A DNA stretch of 64,000 nucleotides from Rahnella aceris (GCF_011684115.1 NZ_JAADJV010000001.1:2294001-2358000), one strand, 5' to 3'. Positions 20,421 to 30,600 are shown, numbered from the stretch's first letter. The notes: generated by a model from the sequence alone, not told the origin. A program made the numbers and translations.

Positions 20421-23324
20421 ATGGAAGAATATCGGGAACACCCGCATTCATTTAAAAAAACATTATTATCGAGCGCCATCTTTAGTCTTTTATTACCGTC
20501 ATCTATTGCACTTGCAACAACCACATTTTCAACGGGCATAACCCCTGCTGATGCCTTGAGTTTCGCTACGACGGGTACGGGCGATCACGCTTACACCATC
20601 ACCGGCGCGGGTACAGAAGTTATTGTTGATGGTGAAATCACTATTCCCGGAATACCTTCGCCAGTGCCCGTTCAATCCGTGGTTTCCACGACCGGCAGCG
20701 AAGCTTATGCATTCAATATTATTAGCGGAGGTAAGTTAATCCTTAATTATGCTGATGTCAGCACAACAGATTCCAGCAAAACATTTAACATTATTACTGG
20801 CGCATCAGCCGAAATTGATAATACCGACATCCGTACGGGTAAAGATGACAGCAGTGTTATTTATGTCTCAGATGTCGGTTCAACATTAACAGGTAATGAT
20901 ATACGTATCACCAGTGATGCCGCTCAGGCACAGGGAATTAATATCCAGTCGGGTGCATCGGTGAACCTGAGTAATGTAAACATAGAATTAACTAACGCAA
21001 AACATGCGCTCACCGTTTCTGACGCCTCATTGAGCATTGAAAATCTCACGGTTAAACAAAACTCTGCAGGTTCCCAAAATGTCATTTATGCGTCAGGTTC
21101 CAGCGATGCCAAAAGAACTACCGTTGACATAATAAACGGCAACGTCGAAATGACCGGCACTGACGATATCATGGTGAATAGCAACGCCTATAGCGATGTG
21201 ACGTTGACAGGCGGGACCTACACCACGACAGGCAATAATAACATCGGTTTTTTTGCCAGTCAGGGCGCAACGCTAACGGCCAAAAATATAGTGCTCAAGA
21301 CCGAAGGTACCCGTTCAGCCGCTGCTTTAGCCACAGGCTCCGGGGCTATGGCACTTGATACCGCTGAGATCACCACAACCGGTACGGGAAGTAATCTGCT
21401 GGTTGCGATGAATGATTCTACCCTTGATGCCAATGCGGTTACGGGGATTTCTACCGGCGAAGGGGCTTCCGCTGTCCGTTCCTACGCCAACAGCCAGATG
21501 ACCATCAGCAACAGCGAGTTATCGGCCTCCGGTGCATTCGCAAATGGCATCTATACGCAGGGTTTTGATGCAGATCATCAGGCTATCGTGACGCTGGATA
21601 ACAGCCTTGTCAGCAGCGCCACCAGTGAGGGAATACTGGCTGCAGGTGCCAATACCCGGATTAACGTGAACAACGGGTCAACCGTGCAAAGCGGAAACGG
21701 CATTCTGCTGAGAGCCGGAAGTTTCACAGATACTGATACGGGCGTTACCGCGCAAAGTCAGGTGAATTTATCTGCCAGTAATTCTTATATGGAAGGCGAT
21801 ATCATTGCCGATACCGGCAGTGTTGTGGATGTCTATCTTAACAGCGGCTCTGAATGGCAAGGCATCACCGCCAGTACCAACAGCATTAATATCGACGATT
21901 CCAGCCGGTGGACGCTGACCGGTGATTCCACGATTTCGCAGATGAACTCCGGTGGCACCACGTTCTTCACACATAACGGTAATGAATACTCTGAACTTAC
22001 CGTGAACAGCAATATGACCGGCGACGGCACATACCGTATCAATACCTATCTGGATGACAGCAACTCGCCGACAGACAAGATCCACGTAACGGGCGACATT
22101 ACCGGTCAAAATACCTTGTTTGTCACCAGCACAGGCGGCAACGGTAACTATACACAGGGCAACGGGATTGAAGTGGTTACCGTGGATGGAACCAATACAC
22201 AGGGAACCAATGCCTTCACGCTGGGGAATTCTGTCTCAGCGGGTGCGTTCAACTACGGGCTGCGTAAAGGTGATATCACCACCGGTGAGGGTGAAAACTG
22301 GTATCTGAGCACCTGCGCTAATTATGATTGTTCAACGCCGATCCCTGCCCCTGCGCCTGACGCCAATCCTGATGTGAACCCAACTCCGACGCCATCCGAC
22401 GACATCCAGCCGTGGCGTGAGGAAGTGCCGGGATATATCGCGGCACCGGCGCTGAATATGCAGTATGGCTTTGATGCGATTGGCACTTATCACCAGCGTA
22501 CCGGCGGTGATGTGCTGCATAAAGACGGCGCATGGGGTCGGATTGTCGGTACTCACACCGAGAATGACGCAGGCCGTTACAGCTATGATACCGATACCTG
22601 GTATGCGCAGTTGGGTATGGATCTGATATGGGATAAAAACGAAGAAAACACCGAACGCAGTGCCGGTATTCTCGTGACACTCGGACGTCAGAATACCGAC
22701 GCGGAAGACAGCCTTCGCAGCAATAACCCGATATATTCCATACAAGCTGGCAGTGTAGACAGCGACATCTATAGCCTCGGCGGTTACTACACGCTAAAAG
22801 CGCAGGATGGCGGCTACATTGACGCGGTGGGTATGGGCAGTTGGTATAAAAACAGCTATGACAGCACGCATGATGCCGATCAGGACGGTTATGGCGTCGC
22901 GTTATCAGTAGAAGCAGGCAAACCCTTTACACTGCATGAAAATCTGAAAATTGAACCTCAGGCGCAGGTGATTTATCAGTATCTGAATCTGGAAGATTTC
23001 AACGATGGCATCAGCAATGTCTCCGGCGTATCAACCAGTAATGCGCAGGCACGCGGCGGTGTGCGGTTGTTCATGGATAATCCAACCTGGACGCCTTATC
23101 TGACGCTGGATGCCGTCACGACTATTGGCGATGAACCCGAAGTACAATTCGCGACTCAACGGCTTAAAGCGGAATTCAGCGACAACTGGTGGCAGACTGG
23201 CGCAGGGCTGGCGGGCAAACTCAGTGAAAATACCACGATTTATACAGACGTCCGCTACCAGAAAGGATTCGATTCAGATCTGGAAGGTTACAGCGGTAAT
23301 CTGGGTATCAAAGTGAATTTCTGA
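20421..23324 (+). CDS. Autotransporter (type Va) with beta-helix passenger and beta-barrel
   Basis: Outer-membrane autotransporter of 967 residues; the surface function is unknown. The signal peptide is probably cleaved after A32 (SSIALA then TTTF). The passenger (about 33-630) is built of short Ser/Thr/Asn/Gly-rich beta-helix repeats and carries a Cys pair at its end (CANYDC). A Pro/Asp-rich linker (about 639-660) leads to a pertactin-type beta-barrel (about 700-967) ending in the outer-membrane signature ...GIKVNF. No catalytic triad or RGD motif is visible, so an adhesin or aggregation role is only inference. It is monocistronic. Its AT-rich 5' end and its absence from the E. coli locus suggest acquisition. 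Confidence 0.9.
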   Translation: MEEYREHPHSFKKTLLSSAIFSLLLPSSIALATTTFSTGITPADALSFATTGTGDHAYTITGAGTEVIVDGEITIPGIPSPVPVQSVVSTTGSEAYAFNIISGGKLILNYADVSTTDSSKTFNIITGASAEIDNTDIRTGKDDSSVIYVSDVGSTLTGNDIRITSDAAQAQGINIQSGASVNLSNVNIELTNAKHALTVSDASLSIENLTVKQNSAGSQNVIYASGSSDAKRTTVDIINGNVEMTGTDDIMVNSNAYSDVTLTGGTYTTTGNNNIGFFASQGATLTAKNIVLKTEGTRSAAALATGSGAMALDTAEITTTGTGSNLLVAMNDSTLDANAVTGISTGEGASAVRSYANSQMTISNSELSASGAFANGIYTQGFDADHQAIVTLDNSLVSSATSEGILAAGANTRINVNNGSTVQSGNGILLRAGSFTDTDTGVTAQSQVNLSASNSYMEGDIIADTGSVVDVYLNSGSEWQGITASTNSINIDDSSRWTLTGDSTISQMNSGGTTFFTHNGNEYSELTVNSNMTGDGTYRINTYLDDSNSPTDKIHVTGDITGQNTLFVTSTGGNGNYTQGNGIEVVTVDGTNTQGTNAFTLGNSVSAGAFNYGLRKGDITTGEGENWYLSTCANYDCSTPIPAPAPDANPDVNPTPTPSDDIQPWREEVPGYIAAPALNMQYGFDAIGTYHQRTGGDVLHKDGAWGRIVGTHTENDAGRYSYDTDTWYAQLGMDLIWDKNEENTERSAGILVTLGRQNTDAEDSLRSNNPIYSIQAGSVDSDIYSLGGYYTLKAQDGGYIDAVGMGSWYKNSYDSTHDADQDGYGVALSVEAGKPFTLHENLKIEPQAQVIYQYLNLEDFNDGISNVSGVSTSNAQARGGVRLFMDNPTWTPYLTLDAVTTIGDEPEVQFATQRLKAEFSDNWWQTGAGLAGKLSENTTIYTDVRYQKGFDSDLEGYSGNLGIKVNF

Positions 23325-23341
23325 TTCTGAAAACACTGAGC

Positions 23342-23369
23342 AAGGGCACTCCGGTGCCCTTTTCTTTTT
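23342..23369 (+). terminator. Autotransporter terminator
   Basis: An 8-bp stem AAGGGCAC / GTGCCCTT with a TCCG loop is followed by TTCTTTTT. It lies between the convergent autotransporter gene and nei. The reverse strand lacks a T-run, so it mainly serves the plus strand. Confidence 0.9.
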
Positions 23370-23374
23370 ATCTT

Positions 23375-24169
23375 TCAGACCTGACACACCGGACACCAGA
23401 AGAATGGTCGCGATGACACACTGGTTTTCATGATCGGATCGCCGCAACGTTCACATGGCTGGCCTGTGCGGCCAAATACCTTAAAACGGAACAGCGCGCC
23501 GTGATGCACATTTTCATCCATCGTACCTCGCGTGGCGTACGACAACCGCGCAACAGACAAACAGGCATCGGCCAGCGCATCCCGTTCCGTGTCATTCAGC
23601 TCTTTCGGTTTATGATCCGGCAGCAGTTTCGCCAGCCAGAGAATTTCCGCCCGCAGATAATTCCCCAACCCGGCCAGAAAAGCCTGATCCAGCAACATTC
23701 CGCCTAACTGCCGGTTGCAGAATTTAGGTGAAAGTAACCGTTCACGTACCTGTGCGACCGTCAACGTCTCATCCAGCACGTCGGGGCCGATACGTTGCAG
23801 GAACGGATGCTTTTCGATTTCCGCCGTATCGTAAATACTGATTTCGGACGCGCTGTAGAGCAAAATCGCCGCTTCGGTGGTTTCCAGCTTTACCCGCAGC
23901 GAGCGTTTGGTTTCTTTCTCCACTTCACCGGCATTGACCACCCGCCAGACGCCGTAAAGCTGATTGTGGCTGTACAACGTCAGTCCGTTGGAAAAGTGCG
24001 TCAGCAGGGCTTTCCCCCGCGTTTCAATCGACGTGATTCTGGTTCCACGCAGCGCTGACTGATAAGGTTTCAGCGCAGGAAACGCAAACCAGACATCCGT
24101 CAGAGGCTTATTCACTACCGCCGTAGCCAGCACATCGGCCGCACGGCGAATTTCAGGACCTTCAGGCAT
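23375..24169 (-). CDS. nei: Endonuclease VIII
   Basis: Bifunctional DNA glycosylase/AP lyase that removes oxidised pyrimidines. It has 264 residues (E. coli 263). The catalytic N-terminus is [14 protein letters not shown] (Pro2, Glu3). A helix-two-turn-helix follows, and the C-terminal zinc finger has CERC and CPVC pairs. Its start overlaps the pcp stop by one base (TGATG), so it is the last gene of the pxp operon, as in E. coli where nei follows pxpA. Confidence 0.97.
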   Translation of the reverse strand: MPEGPEIRRAADVLATAVVNKPLTDVWFAFPALKPYQSALRGTRITSIETRGKALLTHFSNGLTLYSHNQLYGVWRVVNAGEVEKETKRSLRVKLETTEAAILLYSASEISIYDTAEIEKHPFLQRIGPDVLDETLTVAQVRERLLSPKFCNRQLGGMLLDQAFLAGLGNYLRAEILWLAKLLPDHKPKELNDTERDALADACLSVARLSYATRGTMDENVHHGALFRFKVFGRTGQPCERCGDPIMKTSVSSRPFFWCPVCQV

Positions 24170-24819
24170 CAGTGAGTCGCACCCCCGGCAATTTTCAAAT
24201 CTTGTTCCGTGTGCAGCGCGATGGCGATCGTCAGCTCAAGGGCGTTCAGAACAGTATGTACTGACATACTTGGCGCCCCCGGATGATGCGCGGCCTGTTC
24301 AGGCAGGTAAGGAATATGGATAAAACCGCCCTTCACCACCTTACAGGCAGGCTGCGCCAGACGATGCATCAGGCCGTACATCACGTGGTTACAGACATAG
24401 GTACCGGCGGTTTGCGACACCGATGCAGGGATCCCCGACTCGCGTAATCCGTTGACAATTGTCTTGAGCGGCAGAGTAGAAAAATACGCCGCCGGGCCGT
24501 CGCTGACAATCACCTCATCCACCGGCTGATTGCCGTCGTTATCGGCAATACGCGCGTCATCGACGTTGATCGCCACGCGTTCGATGCTGAAATCATTGCG
24601 GCCACCGGCCTGTCCGACGCAGATCACCATTTCCGGCAGCACTTCATCGATCGCCGCATTCAGCGCATCAATGGCTTTGCCGAACACGCACGGCAACTGA
24701 CGAACCACAATCTGCGCGCCCGACAATTCCAGGTCACCCAGTTGCTTTACTACTTCCCATGATGGATTAACGCGCTCGCCGCCAAAAGGCTCAAAACCGG
24801 TGACTAAAACTTTACGCAT
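24169..24819 (-). CDS. pcp: Pyrrolidone-carboxylate peptidase (pyroglutamyl peptidase I)
   Basis: Cytosolic cysteine peptidase (family C15) that removes N-terminal pyroglutamate from peptides. It has 216 residues. The expected triad is visible: Glu in [11 protein letters not shown], Cys in [13 protein letters not shown], His in [12 protein letters not shown]. The start is ATG at 24819 with GAGGAG upstream; the frame extends 8 codons further without family similarity. It lies between pxpA and nei, a position empty in E. coli. The product, 5-oxoproline, is the substrate of the adjacent PxpABC. Confidence 0.96.
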   Translation of the reverse strand: MRKVLVTGFEPFGGERVNPSWEVVKQLGDLELSGAQIVVRQLPCVFGKAIDALNAAIDEVLPEMVICVGQAGGRNDFSIERVAINVDDARIADNDGNQPVDEVIVSDGPAAYFSTLPLKTIVNGLRESGIPASVSQTAGTYVCNHVMYGLMHRLAQPACKVVKGGFIHIPYLPEQAAHHPGAPSMSVHTVLNALELTIAIALHTEQDLKIAGGATH

Positions 24820-24846
24820 AGAGGTACTCCTCAGATTCTGCAAAAA

Positions 24847-25584
24847 TCAGCCTGCGCTGATCTGAATATCCTGTTCAGCAAACGCGTGCCTCAACCGGCG
24901 GGCAAACGTCAGCGCGTGCTCACCATCACCATGCAGACAGACAGTCTCCGCATTAACGGGCACCCAGACACCTTCGCGGCTGAGCACTTTTTGTTGCTGT
25001 ATCATCGACAATGTCTGATCCAACGCCAGTTCGTCGCTTTCGATCATCGCATCCGGCTGAGTGCGCGGCACCAGTGATCCGTTGTTCTGATAACGCCGGT
25101 CAGCGAACACTTCCTGACGGGTTTGCAGGCCAAGGCGTTCGCCAGCACGAATTAATTCGCTGCCCGCCAGCCCGACCAGACGCAATGCCGGATCCACCGC
25201 ATGTACCGCTCGGGCGATGGCATCCGCCAGCACGGCGTCGGTTGCTGCCTGGTTGTACAACATGCCGTGCGGCTTTACATGCACCATGTGTCCGCCTTCC
25301 GCACGGGTGATGGCAGCCAGCGCACCCAGTTGATACACCACCTGCGCATACACGGTTTCGGCAGGGAGTTGCATGGCGGTGCGGCCAAAATTTTCCCGAT
25401 CAGGGAAACTCGGGTGCGCGCCAATCGCCACACCGTATTTCAGCGCCCGGCGCACGGATTGCTGCATGGTCTGCGCGTCACCGGCATGAAATCCGCAGGC
25501 GATATTGGCTGAACTGACGAGCTGCAACAGCGCCTCGTCATTCCCACAGCCTTCGCCTAAATCGGCGTTAAGATCAACAACCAT
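24847..25584 (-). CDS. pxpA: 5-oxoprolinase subunit A
   Basis: LamB/YcsF family subunit of the ATP-dependent 5-oxoprolinase, which opens pyroglutamate to glutamate. It has 245 residues (E. coli 244). The family start is [21 protein letters not shown], and it contains [14 protein letters not shown] and the [11 protein letters not shown] motif. The frame is open upstream into pxpC, but 25584 is the conserved start, giving an 11-bp overlap with pxpC and thus coupled translation. Confidence 0.96.
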   Translation of the reverse strand: MVVDLNADLGEGCGNDEALLQLVSSANIACGFHAGDAQTMQQSVRRALKYGVAIGAHPSFPDRENFGRTAMQLPAETVYAQVVYQLGALAAITRAEGGHMVHVKPHGMLYNQAATDAVLADAIARAVHAVDPALRLVGLAGSELIRAGERLGLQTRQEVFADRRYQNNGSLVPRTQPDAMIESDELALDQTLSMIQQQKVLSREGVWVPVNAETVCLHGDGEHALTFARRLRHAFAEQDIQISAG

Positions 25585-26503
25585 GCAGCCCCCGTTTAAT
25601 CTGTTCGATAAAGAGTGATTGCTCACGTAAGGCCTTCTGCGCGTCTTCCGGTGTGCATTTGACGAAATGAATCGGTTCGCCCAGGCGGATTTGCGCCAGA
25701 TTATACAAATCCGCCTCAATAACACAGGCAATACGCGGATAGCCGCCAGTGGTCTGAGCATCGGCCATCAGAACAATCGGCTGGCCACCATGTGGCACCT
25801 GCACCACGCCCGGCAATAAGCCGTGCGACAGCATTTCACGGTCAGTTTCGCGTTTCAGGGTATGCCCGTGCAGACGGTATCCCATACGGTTACTTTGCGG
25901 GCTGAGCTGCCAGGCGGCGCGCCAGAATTCATCGCGCGACTTCTCGCTGAATTCCTGATACTCCGGCCCCGGCAATGCACGAATGCGGTTGCCAAACAGC
26001 AGTTGTTTAATGCCACCGGTTTTTTGCGGTTGCCGGAACGAATCACCGATGGGCAACATATCGCCATCCTGCAACGGACGCCCGTGGAAACCGCCGAATT
26101 TGGCTTTCAGATCGGTACTGCGTGATCCCATAACTTCCGGCACATCGATGCCGCCGGAAACTGCCAGATAGCTGCGCATGCCGCGGGTGGGCATTTTCAG
26201 AGTCAGCACCTGCCCCGGTTTCACTTCGTAACACCAGCCGGTCCACACCTCTTTACCATCAAGTTGTGCGTGACAACCGGCGCCGGTCAGCGCGATCCAG
26301 CCTTCGCGGTGAAACCCGGCACTGAACTGACCGAGGGTAATTTCCAGCGCAGCCGCATTTTCGTCATTGCCAACCAGCAGATTGGCAGACCGCAGCGCCG
26401 GGGCATCCAGCGCGCCGGACTGACTGACGCCCTGCTGGCGGTAACCATTGCGGCCTAAATCCTGCACCGTGGACAACATCCCGGCGCGTAAAACCTTCAG
26501 CAT
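25574..26503 (-). CDS. pxpC: 5-oxoprolinase subunit C
   Basis: KipA/biotin-dependent carboxyltransferase-like subunit of 5-oxoprolinase, 309 residues. It has the family motifs [44 protein letters not shown] (shown in part) and a conserved [17 protein letters not shown] segment near the C-terminus. It overlaps pxpB by 7 bp and pxpA by 11 bp, as expected for a fixed-ratio complex. Confidence 0.96.
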   Translation of the reverse strand: MLKVLRAGMLSTVQDLGRNGYRQQGVSQSGALDAPALRSANLLVGNDENAAALEITLGQFSAGFHREGWIALTGAGCHAQLDGKEVWTGWCYEVKPGQVLTLKMPTRGMRSYLAVSGGIDVPEVMGSRSTDLKAKFGGFHGRPLQDGDMLPIGDSFRQPQKTGGIKQLLFGNRIRALPGPEYQEFSEKSRDEFWRAAWQLSPQSNRMGYRLHGHTLKRETDREMLSHGLLPGVVQVPHGGQPIVLMADAQTTGGYPRIACVIEADLYNLAQIRLGEPIHFVKCTPEDAQKALREQSLFIEQIKRGLHGC

Positions 26504-27162
26504 ACGCCCTCCTTCTGTGGCACAAAACGCACGCTGTCGCCCGGCAGCAATAATGTCGGCTGTTCCCGCAGCGGATCAAACATCGCGATGAGCGACTGGC
26601 CGATCAGTTGCCAGCCCCCCGGTGTCTCAAGAGGATAAATACCTGTCTGACTGCCGCCAATGCCAACCGAACCCGCAGGCACTGACAGGCGCGGTTCGCC
26701 GTGACGTGGCGTGGCAAGTGTCGCAGGCATGCCGCCCAGATAAGGGAAACCTGGCTGGAAACCGAGAAAATAGACGATGTAATCAGCACCTGCATGACAT
26801 TCGACGACCTGCCGCGGCGTCATGCCGGTATGACGCGCCACGTTGTCCAAATCCGGCCCCTGCGCCTTCCCGTAAATCACCGGAATTTCGATCAGCCGCG
26901 ATTCAGGCTCGATGGCTTCGCTTTCTTCCCACCAGTTTTGCAGACGCTCAATGGCATCCAGCGCCGAACTTTGCGCCTCGGAGAGTAATACCGTCAGATT
27001 ATTCATGCCGGGAATGACTTCACGCACGCCCGGATACGCGGCGCGATCCTGTAAACGTTGCGTCAGCCCCCAGATCCGTTGCTGGCTTACCAGTGATACC
27101 GGGGGTTCAAGTTCCAGCACTACCGCGCGTTCGCCCAGCAGGTAACATCGTGCTCGTTGCAC
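26497..27162 (-). CDS. pxpB: 5-oxoprolinase subunit B
   Basis: KipI family subunit of 5-oxoprolinase, 221 residues. The N-terminal region [22 protein letters not shown] and the C-terminal motifs [13 protein letters not shown] and [20 protein letters not shown] are diagnostic. It is the first gene of pxpB-pxpC-pxpA-pcp-nei. The 224-bp gap to the divergent MFS gene must hold the operon promoter. In E. coli ybgI precedes it; here ybgI lies on the other side of the MFS gene. Confidence 0.96.
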   Translation of the reverse strand: MQRARCYLLGERAVVLELEPPVSLVSQQRIWGLTQRLQDRAAYPGVREVIPGMNNLTVLLSEAQSSALDAIERLQNWWEESEAIEPESRLIEIPVIYGKAQGPDLDNVARHTGMTPRQVVECHAGADYIVYFLGFQPGFPYLGGMPATLATPRHGEPRLSVPAGSVGIGGSQTGIYPLETPGGWQLIGQSLIAMFDPLREQPTLLLPGDSVRFVPQKEGVC

Positions 27163-27386
27163 TCAGGCACTCCTTAAAGAAGGGTTGTGGATCATTGGGT
27201 TATTCATCGAATCAATAGCGTGAGATTTGTTATCAGTTATGCGTGAAACAGAGTGCTGATGTCAACTCATCTGCCTCTTTGCGCAGGTGACGGAGGTTTC
27301 GCCCGCCGCCTGCAACTGCTACTCTCAGAAACGTTGCTGTTTTTTAGCGTTTGGATAACGCCTTCGTTACACAATAGGGATGGCCT

Positions 27387-28817
27387 GTGAGAAAACCATT
27401 AGCACTCTTTTTTCCGCTCTACACCACGACATTACTGATGTTACTGGGTTCCGGCCTGCTGACGACTTACATTTCCCTGCGTCTTTCCGCGATTCATGTC
27501 AGCGGCGCGATGATCGGGGCGATCATCGCAGCCAACTACATCGGGCTGGTGATCGGCGGCAAAGTCGGCCATATCCTGATCGCCCGCGTCGGCCATATTC
27601 GTGCCTACGTTTCCTGCTCCGGCATTATCACCGCCGCCGTGCTGGGCCATGGCCTGACTGACATCATCCCGGTCTGGGTGGTGCTGCGCCTGATCATCGG
27701 CTTATGCATGATGGTGCAATATATGGTGCTGGAAAGCTGGCTCAACGATCAGGCCGAAGCCAGTCAGCGCGGCGTGGTATTCGGCTTTTATATGGTGGCG
27801 TCTTATCTCGGGATGGCGCTTGGTCAGGTCGTACTGATGCTCAACAGCGATTTAGGCGTCAGTACGCTTATCGTTATTGCCTTGTGTTTTGCCCTGTGCC
27901 TGGTGCCGATTGCGCTGACTACACGCACCAACGTCGGCCATATGTCGCCAGCGCCGATGGAACTGAAATTCTTTATTGGTGCTATCCCCAAAGTGCTGGC
28001 TATCACGTTGCTGATTGGCATGGTCGTCGGTTCGTTCTACGGGCTGGCGCCGATTTACACCAGCCAGCAATCGCTGAGCACACAACAAACCGGTCTGTTT
28101 ATGGCGCTGGCGATTTTCGCCGGGCTGCTGGCACAGTTCCCGCTCAGCTGGCTTTCCGACCGCTATAACCGCAACATGCTGATGCGCATAAACGCCATCC
28201 TGCTGGCCGTTACCGCCCTGCCGCTGGCGTTGTTCAGCCACATCTCATTCCCGCTGTTGCTCGCCATTGGTTTTGTCGTCAGCCTGATGCAGTTCACGTT
28301 GTACCCGCTGATCGTCGCACTCGCCAATGACATGATCGAACCGGAGCGTCGCGTCTCGCTTTCAGCCTGTCTGCTGATGGCTTTTGGCGTCGGCGCCTGT
28401 ATCGGCCCGCTGGCAGTAGGCGCGCTGATCGAACCGCTGGGTGGCAATATCCTGTATGCGTTTTTTGCCCTGTGCGGTGCCGGGATTGTGGCACTGAGCC
28501 GGACGTCGAAAAAGGAAGAAGAAACACAGATGGCGGTCGATGCACCGGTTCCGCACATCGCCATGCCGGACAGCCTGAGCAGTTCCCCGCTCTCGCCTGC
28601 GCTAAACCCGGCGTTTGACGAACAGATGATTCAGGAAACCATGCCCGCACCGGAAAACGTGGTGGAACCGCAGGTTGAGGAAAGCGAAGCCGCAGAGGAA
28701 GAAGAAAGCAAGTATCCACCGCAGGGCGCAGACCCCGAAGTGGATACCGGATTACAGCGGGCGTTCACCCTGCTGGAAGACAACGTTTCTGAAGAGACGG
28801 TCGAAAAGAAAAATTAG
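27387..28817 (+). CDS. MFS transporter, YcaD-like, with long acidic C-terminal tail
   Basis: Major-facilitator protein of 476 residues; the substrate is unknown. Twelve hydrophobic helices fit residues 1-375. The family pattern resembles E. coli YcaD, with GGKVGHILIARVGHIRAY in loop 2-3, LESWLND in helix 4 and LSDRYNRNML in loop 8-9. Residues about 376-476 are a predicted cytosolic tail rich in Glu, Pro and Ser, unusual in this family. The start is GTG at 27387 with AGGGATGG upstream. The gene is divergent from pxpB and its stop overlaps ybgI by 4 bp. Proximity to the pxp operon makes a peptide or amino-acid substrate possible but unproven. Confidence 0.85.
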   Translation: MRKPLALFFPLYTTTLLMLLGSGLLTTYISLRLSAIHVSGAMIGAIIAANYIGLVIGGKVGHILIARVGHIRAYVSCSGIITAAVLGHGLTDIIPVWVVLRLIIGLCMMVQYMVLESWLNDQAEASQRGVVFGFYMVASYLGMALGQVVLMLNSDLGVSTLIVIALCFALCLVPIALTTRTNVGHMSPAPMELKFFIGAIPKVLAITLLIGMVVGSFYGLAPIYTSQQSLSTQQTGLFMALAIFAGLLAQFPLSWLSDRYNRNMLMRINAILLAVTALPLALFSHISFPLLLAIGFVVSLMQFTLYPLIVALANDMIEPERRVSLSACLLMAFGVGACIGPLAVGALIEPLGGNILYAFFALCGAGIVALSRTSKKEEETQMAVDAPVPHIAMPDSLSSSPLSPALNPAFDEQMIQETMPAPENVVEPQVEESEAAEEEESKYPPQGADPEVDTGLQRAFTLLEDNVSEETVEKKN

Positions 28818-29557
28818 GCAGGATTGTCGATGTCGATGAACATGACGTCTAACCCGTGTTCCGCTGCCAGCCATTCGCCCAGCGCTTTCACGCCATAACG
28901 TTCGGTGGCGTGATGGCCTGCGGCAAAGAAATGCAGGCCCATTTCACGGGCAATATGAATGGTTTGTTCAGACACTTCGCCGCTGATAAAGGCATCGACG
29001 CCAAATTCTGCGGCTTTCTGAATGTAGCCCTGACCGCCACCGGAACACCATGCCACGCGACGGATTTCGGCAGGTGCATTCTGTGAACTGTGCAGCACGT
29101 TGCGATCCAGCGTCACTTCAATGCGCTGGCGGAATGCTTCACCGGTCAGTGGTTTTTCCAGCTCGCCCCACGGCAACAGCAGGGCAATTTCCCCCTGCAC
29201 GTCGATACCGAACAGTTTCGCCAGTTGCGCGTTATTCCCCAGCTCCGGATGGCCGTCCAGCGGCAGATGGTAGGCGTACATATTGGTATCCGTTGCCAGC
29301 AACGTCTTAAGACGGTTACGCTTCATGCCGCGGATTTCAGCCGGTTCGTCTTTCCAGAAATAACCGTGATGCACCAGAACCGCATCAGCTTCGACAGCAA
29401 TCGCGGCATCCAGCAGATCCTGCGACGCCGTCACGCCGGTCACCACGCGCTGCACTTCACGACGCCCTTCAACCTGCAATCCGTTCGGTGCGTAATCTTT
29501 GTAATTGCTGATATCCAGTTTCTGATTAATCAGCTTTTCAAGCTGGAGATTATTCAT
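28814..29557 (-). CDS. ybgI: Nif3-type dinuclear metal protein YbgI
   Basis: NIF3/DUF34 family, 247 residues, a toroidal hexamer binding two metal ions; the enzymatic role is unsettled (annotated as GTP cyclohydrolase I type 2 homologue). The metal-binding motif is VLVHHGYFWKDE near residues 60-70, and a second ligand set is in AAGHHATERYG near the C-terminus. It is the first minus-strand gene after the MFS gene. In E. coli it heads the pxp operon, so the MFS gene looks inserted between them. Confidence 0.95.
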   Translation of the reverse strand: MNNLQLEKLINQKLDISNYKDYAPNGLQVEGRREVQRVVTGVTASQDLLDAAIAVEADAVLVHHGYFWKDEPAEIRGMKRNRLKTLLATDTNMYAYHLPLDGHPELGNNAQLAKLFGIDVQGEIALLLPWGELEKPLTGEAFRQRIEVTLDRNVLHSSQNAPAEIRRVAWCSGGGQGYIQKAAEFGVDAFISGEVSEQTIHIAREMGLHFFAAGHHATERYGVKALGEWLAAEHGLDVMFIDIDNPA

Positions 29558-29583
29558 GGCGTTTCTCGTTATTAATGGATGGT

Positions 29584-30570
29584 CTACTTGATCTCTAATT
29601 TATCACCCTGCGCCATCCTGACAAAATTCACGCCCAGATTATTCCCTTTTTCCAGCTGCGCCATGATCGCCTGTTCAGGATCTGCCCCGGCTTTCAGGCT
29701 GGGTTTAACGTGGCTGATAATCACCGTCAGGCCTTTCAGCGAACCTTCGCCACCGGCGTATTGTTGCAGCGTTCCCAGCTCTTTCAGCAGCCAGTGCGGC
29801 GTCAGATGCCCAAACAGTTTGCTGTCGGGTACGCCATCGGGATACGACGTTTCGATAATCAGCCCTTTCAGCCGTTGTGCTTTCACTTCATCGCCCAGCA
29901 CGCGCCACACGGTATCGAGATTTTTTGATTTCTCGACTTCATCCGGGCCGGTGTCGCCGAAGAAGGCAAAAGACTGATTATTGCGGCTGACCAGGATCAT
30001 GCTGGATGGCGTACCGCCGTGACTCAGAGGATAAATAATGCCGTCCAGACCGGTCAGCCCGAGAGAAAATCTCTGTGCCGGACGCTGCTGGTTGAGGCGA
30101 TAGGTGCCGATACGTAAACCACTGCCGGAGTCGGTAAAGTTCGGCCAGACGCGACCATTGAAATAATGCTGACGCAGCGTGCCAATGGTATCGGCCATGC
30201 CGTAAATCGGTTTTTTGCTGTCTTCCGGCGAGCTGATAATCAACCCTGCAAGATGGTCGAGATGACCGTGACTGATAAAGTATCCGCCAATCAGGTTACG
30301 GAAAACCGCGCCCTGCGGGGTCAGCGGTGCGGCATTTTCGGCGGTGACCTGCGGAAAACTGCCTTTCTCCAGCGCCTTGCGGATGCCCGGTAAAACAGAA
30401 CCGGCATCCAGTCCGAGATAGAGTTTTTGATCGTCACTTCGGATCAGATAGGAGGTGAGGTTACCTTCTTCGACGCCGCCGTTCACGCCGAGCGCCACAA
30501 CATCAAATCCCGCATTGGCCTGGCCCGCCCAGCATGCCAGCATCATCGCCAGCAGGTATTTTTTCATCAC
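29584..30570 (-). CDS. Exported class-II 3',5'-cyclic-nucleotide phosphodiesterase
   Basis: Metallo-beta-lactamase fold cyclic-nucleotide phosphodiesterase (yeast PDE1 / Vibrio CpdP family), 328 residues. The signal peptide is about 20 residues (MMKKYLLAMMLACWAGQANA), predicting a periplasmic location. The diagnostic metal motif is SHGHLDHLAGL near residue 100, with later ligands in FFGDTGPDE and VIISHVKPS. It would hydrolyse cAMP outside the cytoplasm, unlike cytosolic CpdA. It lies between ybgI and phr on the same strand, 30 bp from the phr stop. The family call is strong; the physiological role is unknown. Confidence 0.88.
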   Translation of the reverse strand: MMKKYLLAMMLACWAGQANAGFDVVALGVNGGVEEGNLTSYLIRSDDQKLYLGLDAGSVLPGIRKALEKGSFPQVTAENAAPLTPQGAVFRNLIGGYFISHGHLDHLAGLIISSPEDSKKPIYGMADTIGTLRQHYFNGRVWPNFTDSGSGLRIGTYRLNQQRPAQRFSLGLTGLDGIIYPLSHGGTPSSMILVSRNNQSFAFFGDTGPDEVEKSKNLDTVWRVLGDEVKAQRLKGLIIETSYPDGVPDSKLFGHLTPHWLLKELGTLQQYAGGEGSLKGLTVIISHVKPSLKAGADPEQAIMAQLEKGNNLGVNFVRMAQGDKLEIK

Positions 30571-30600
30571 ATCGCTCCTTGTCGTGGTGAGAGAGTAAAG

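Noticed and set aside
27380..27661. 93-codon ATG ORF overlapping the start of the MFS gene
   Set aside because: It lies out of frame with the MFS protein, which has clear membrane helices from the GTG at 27387. The short frame has no similarity.
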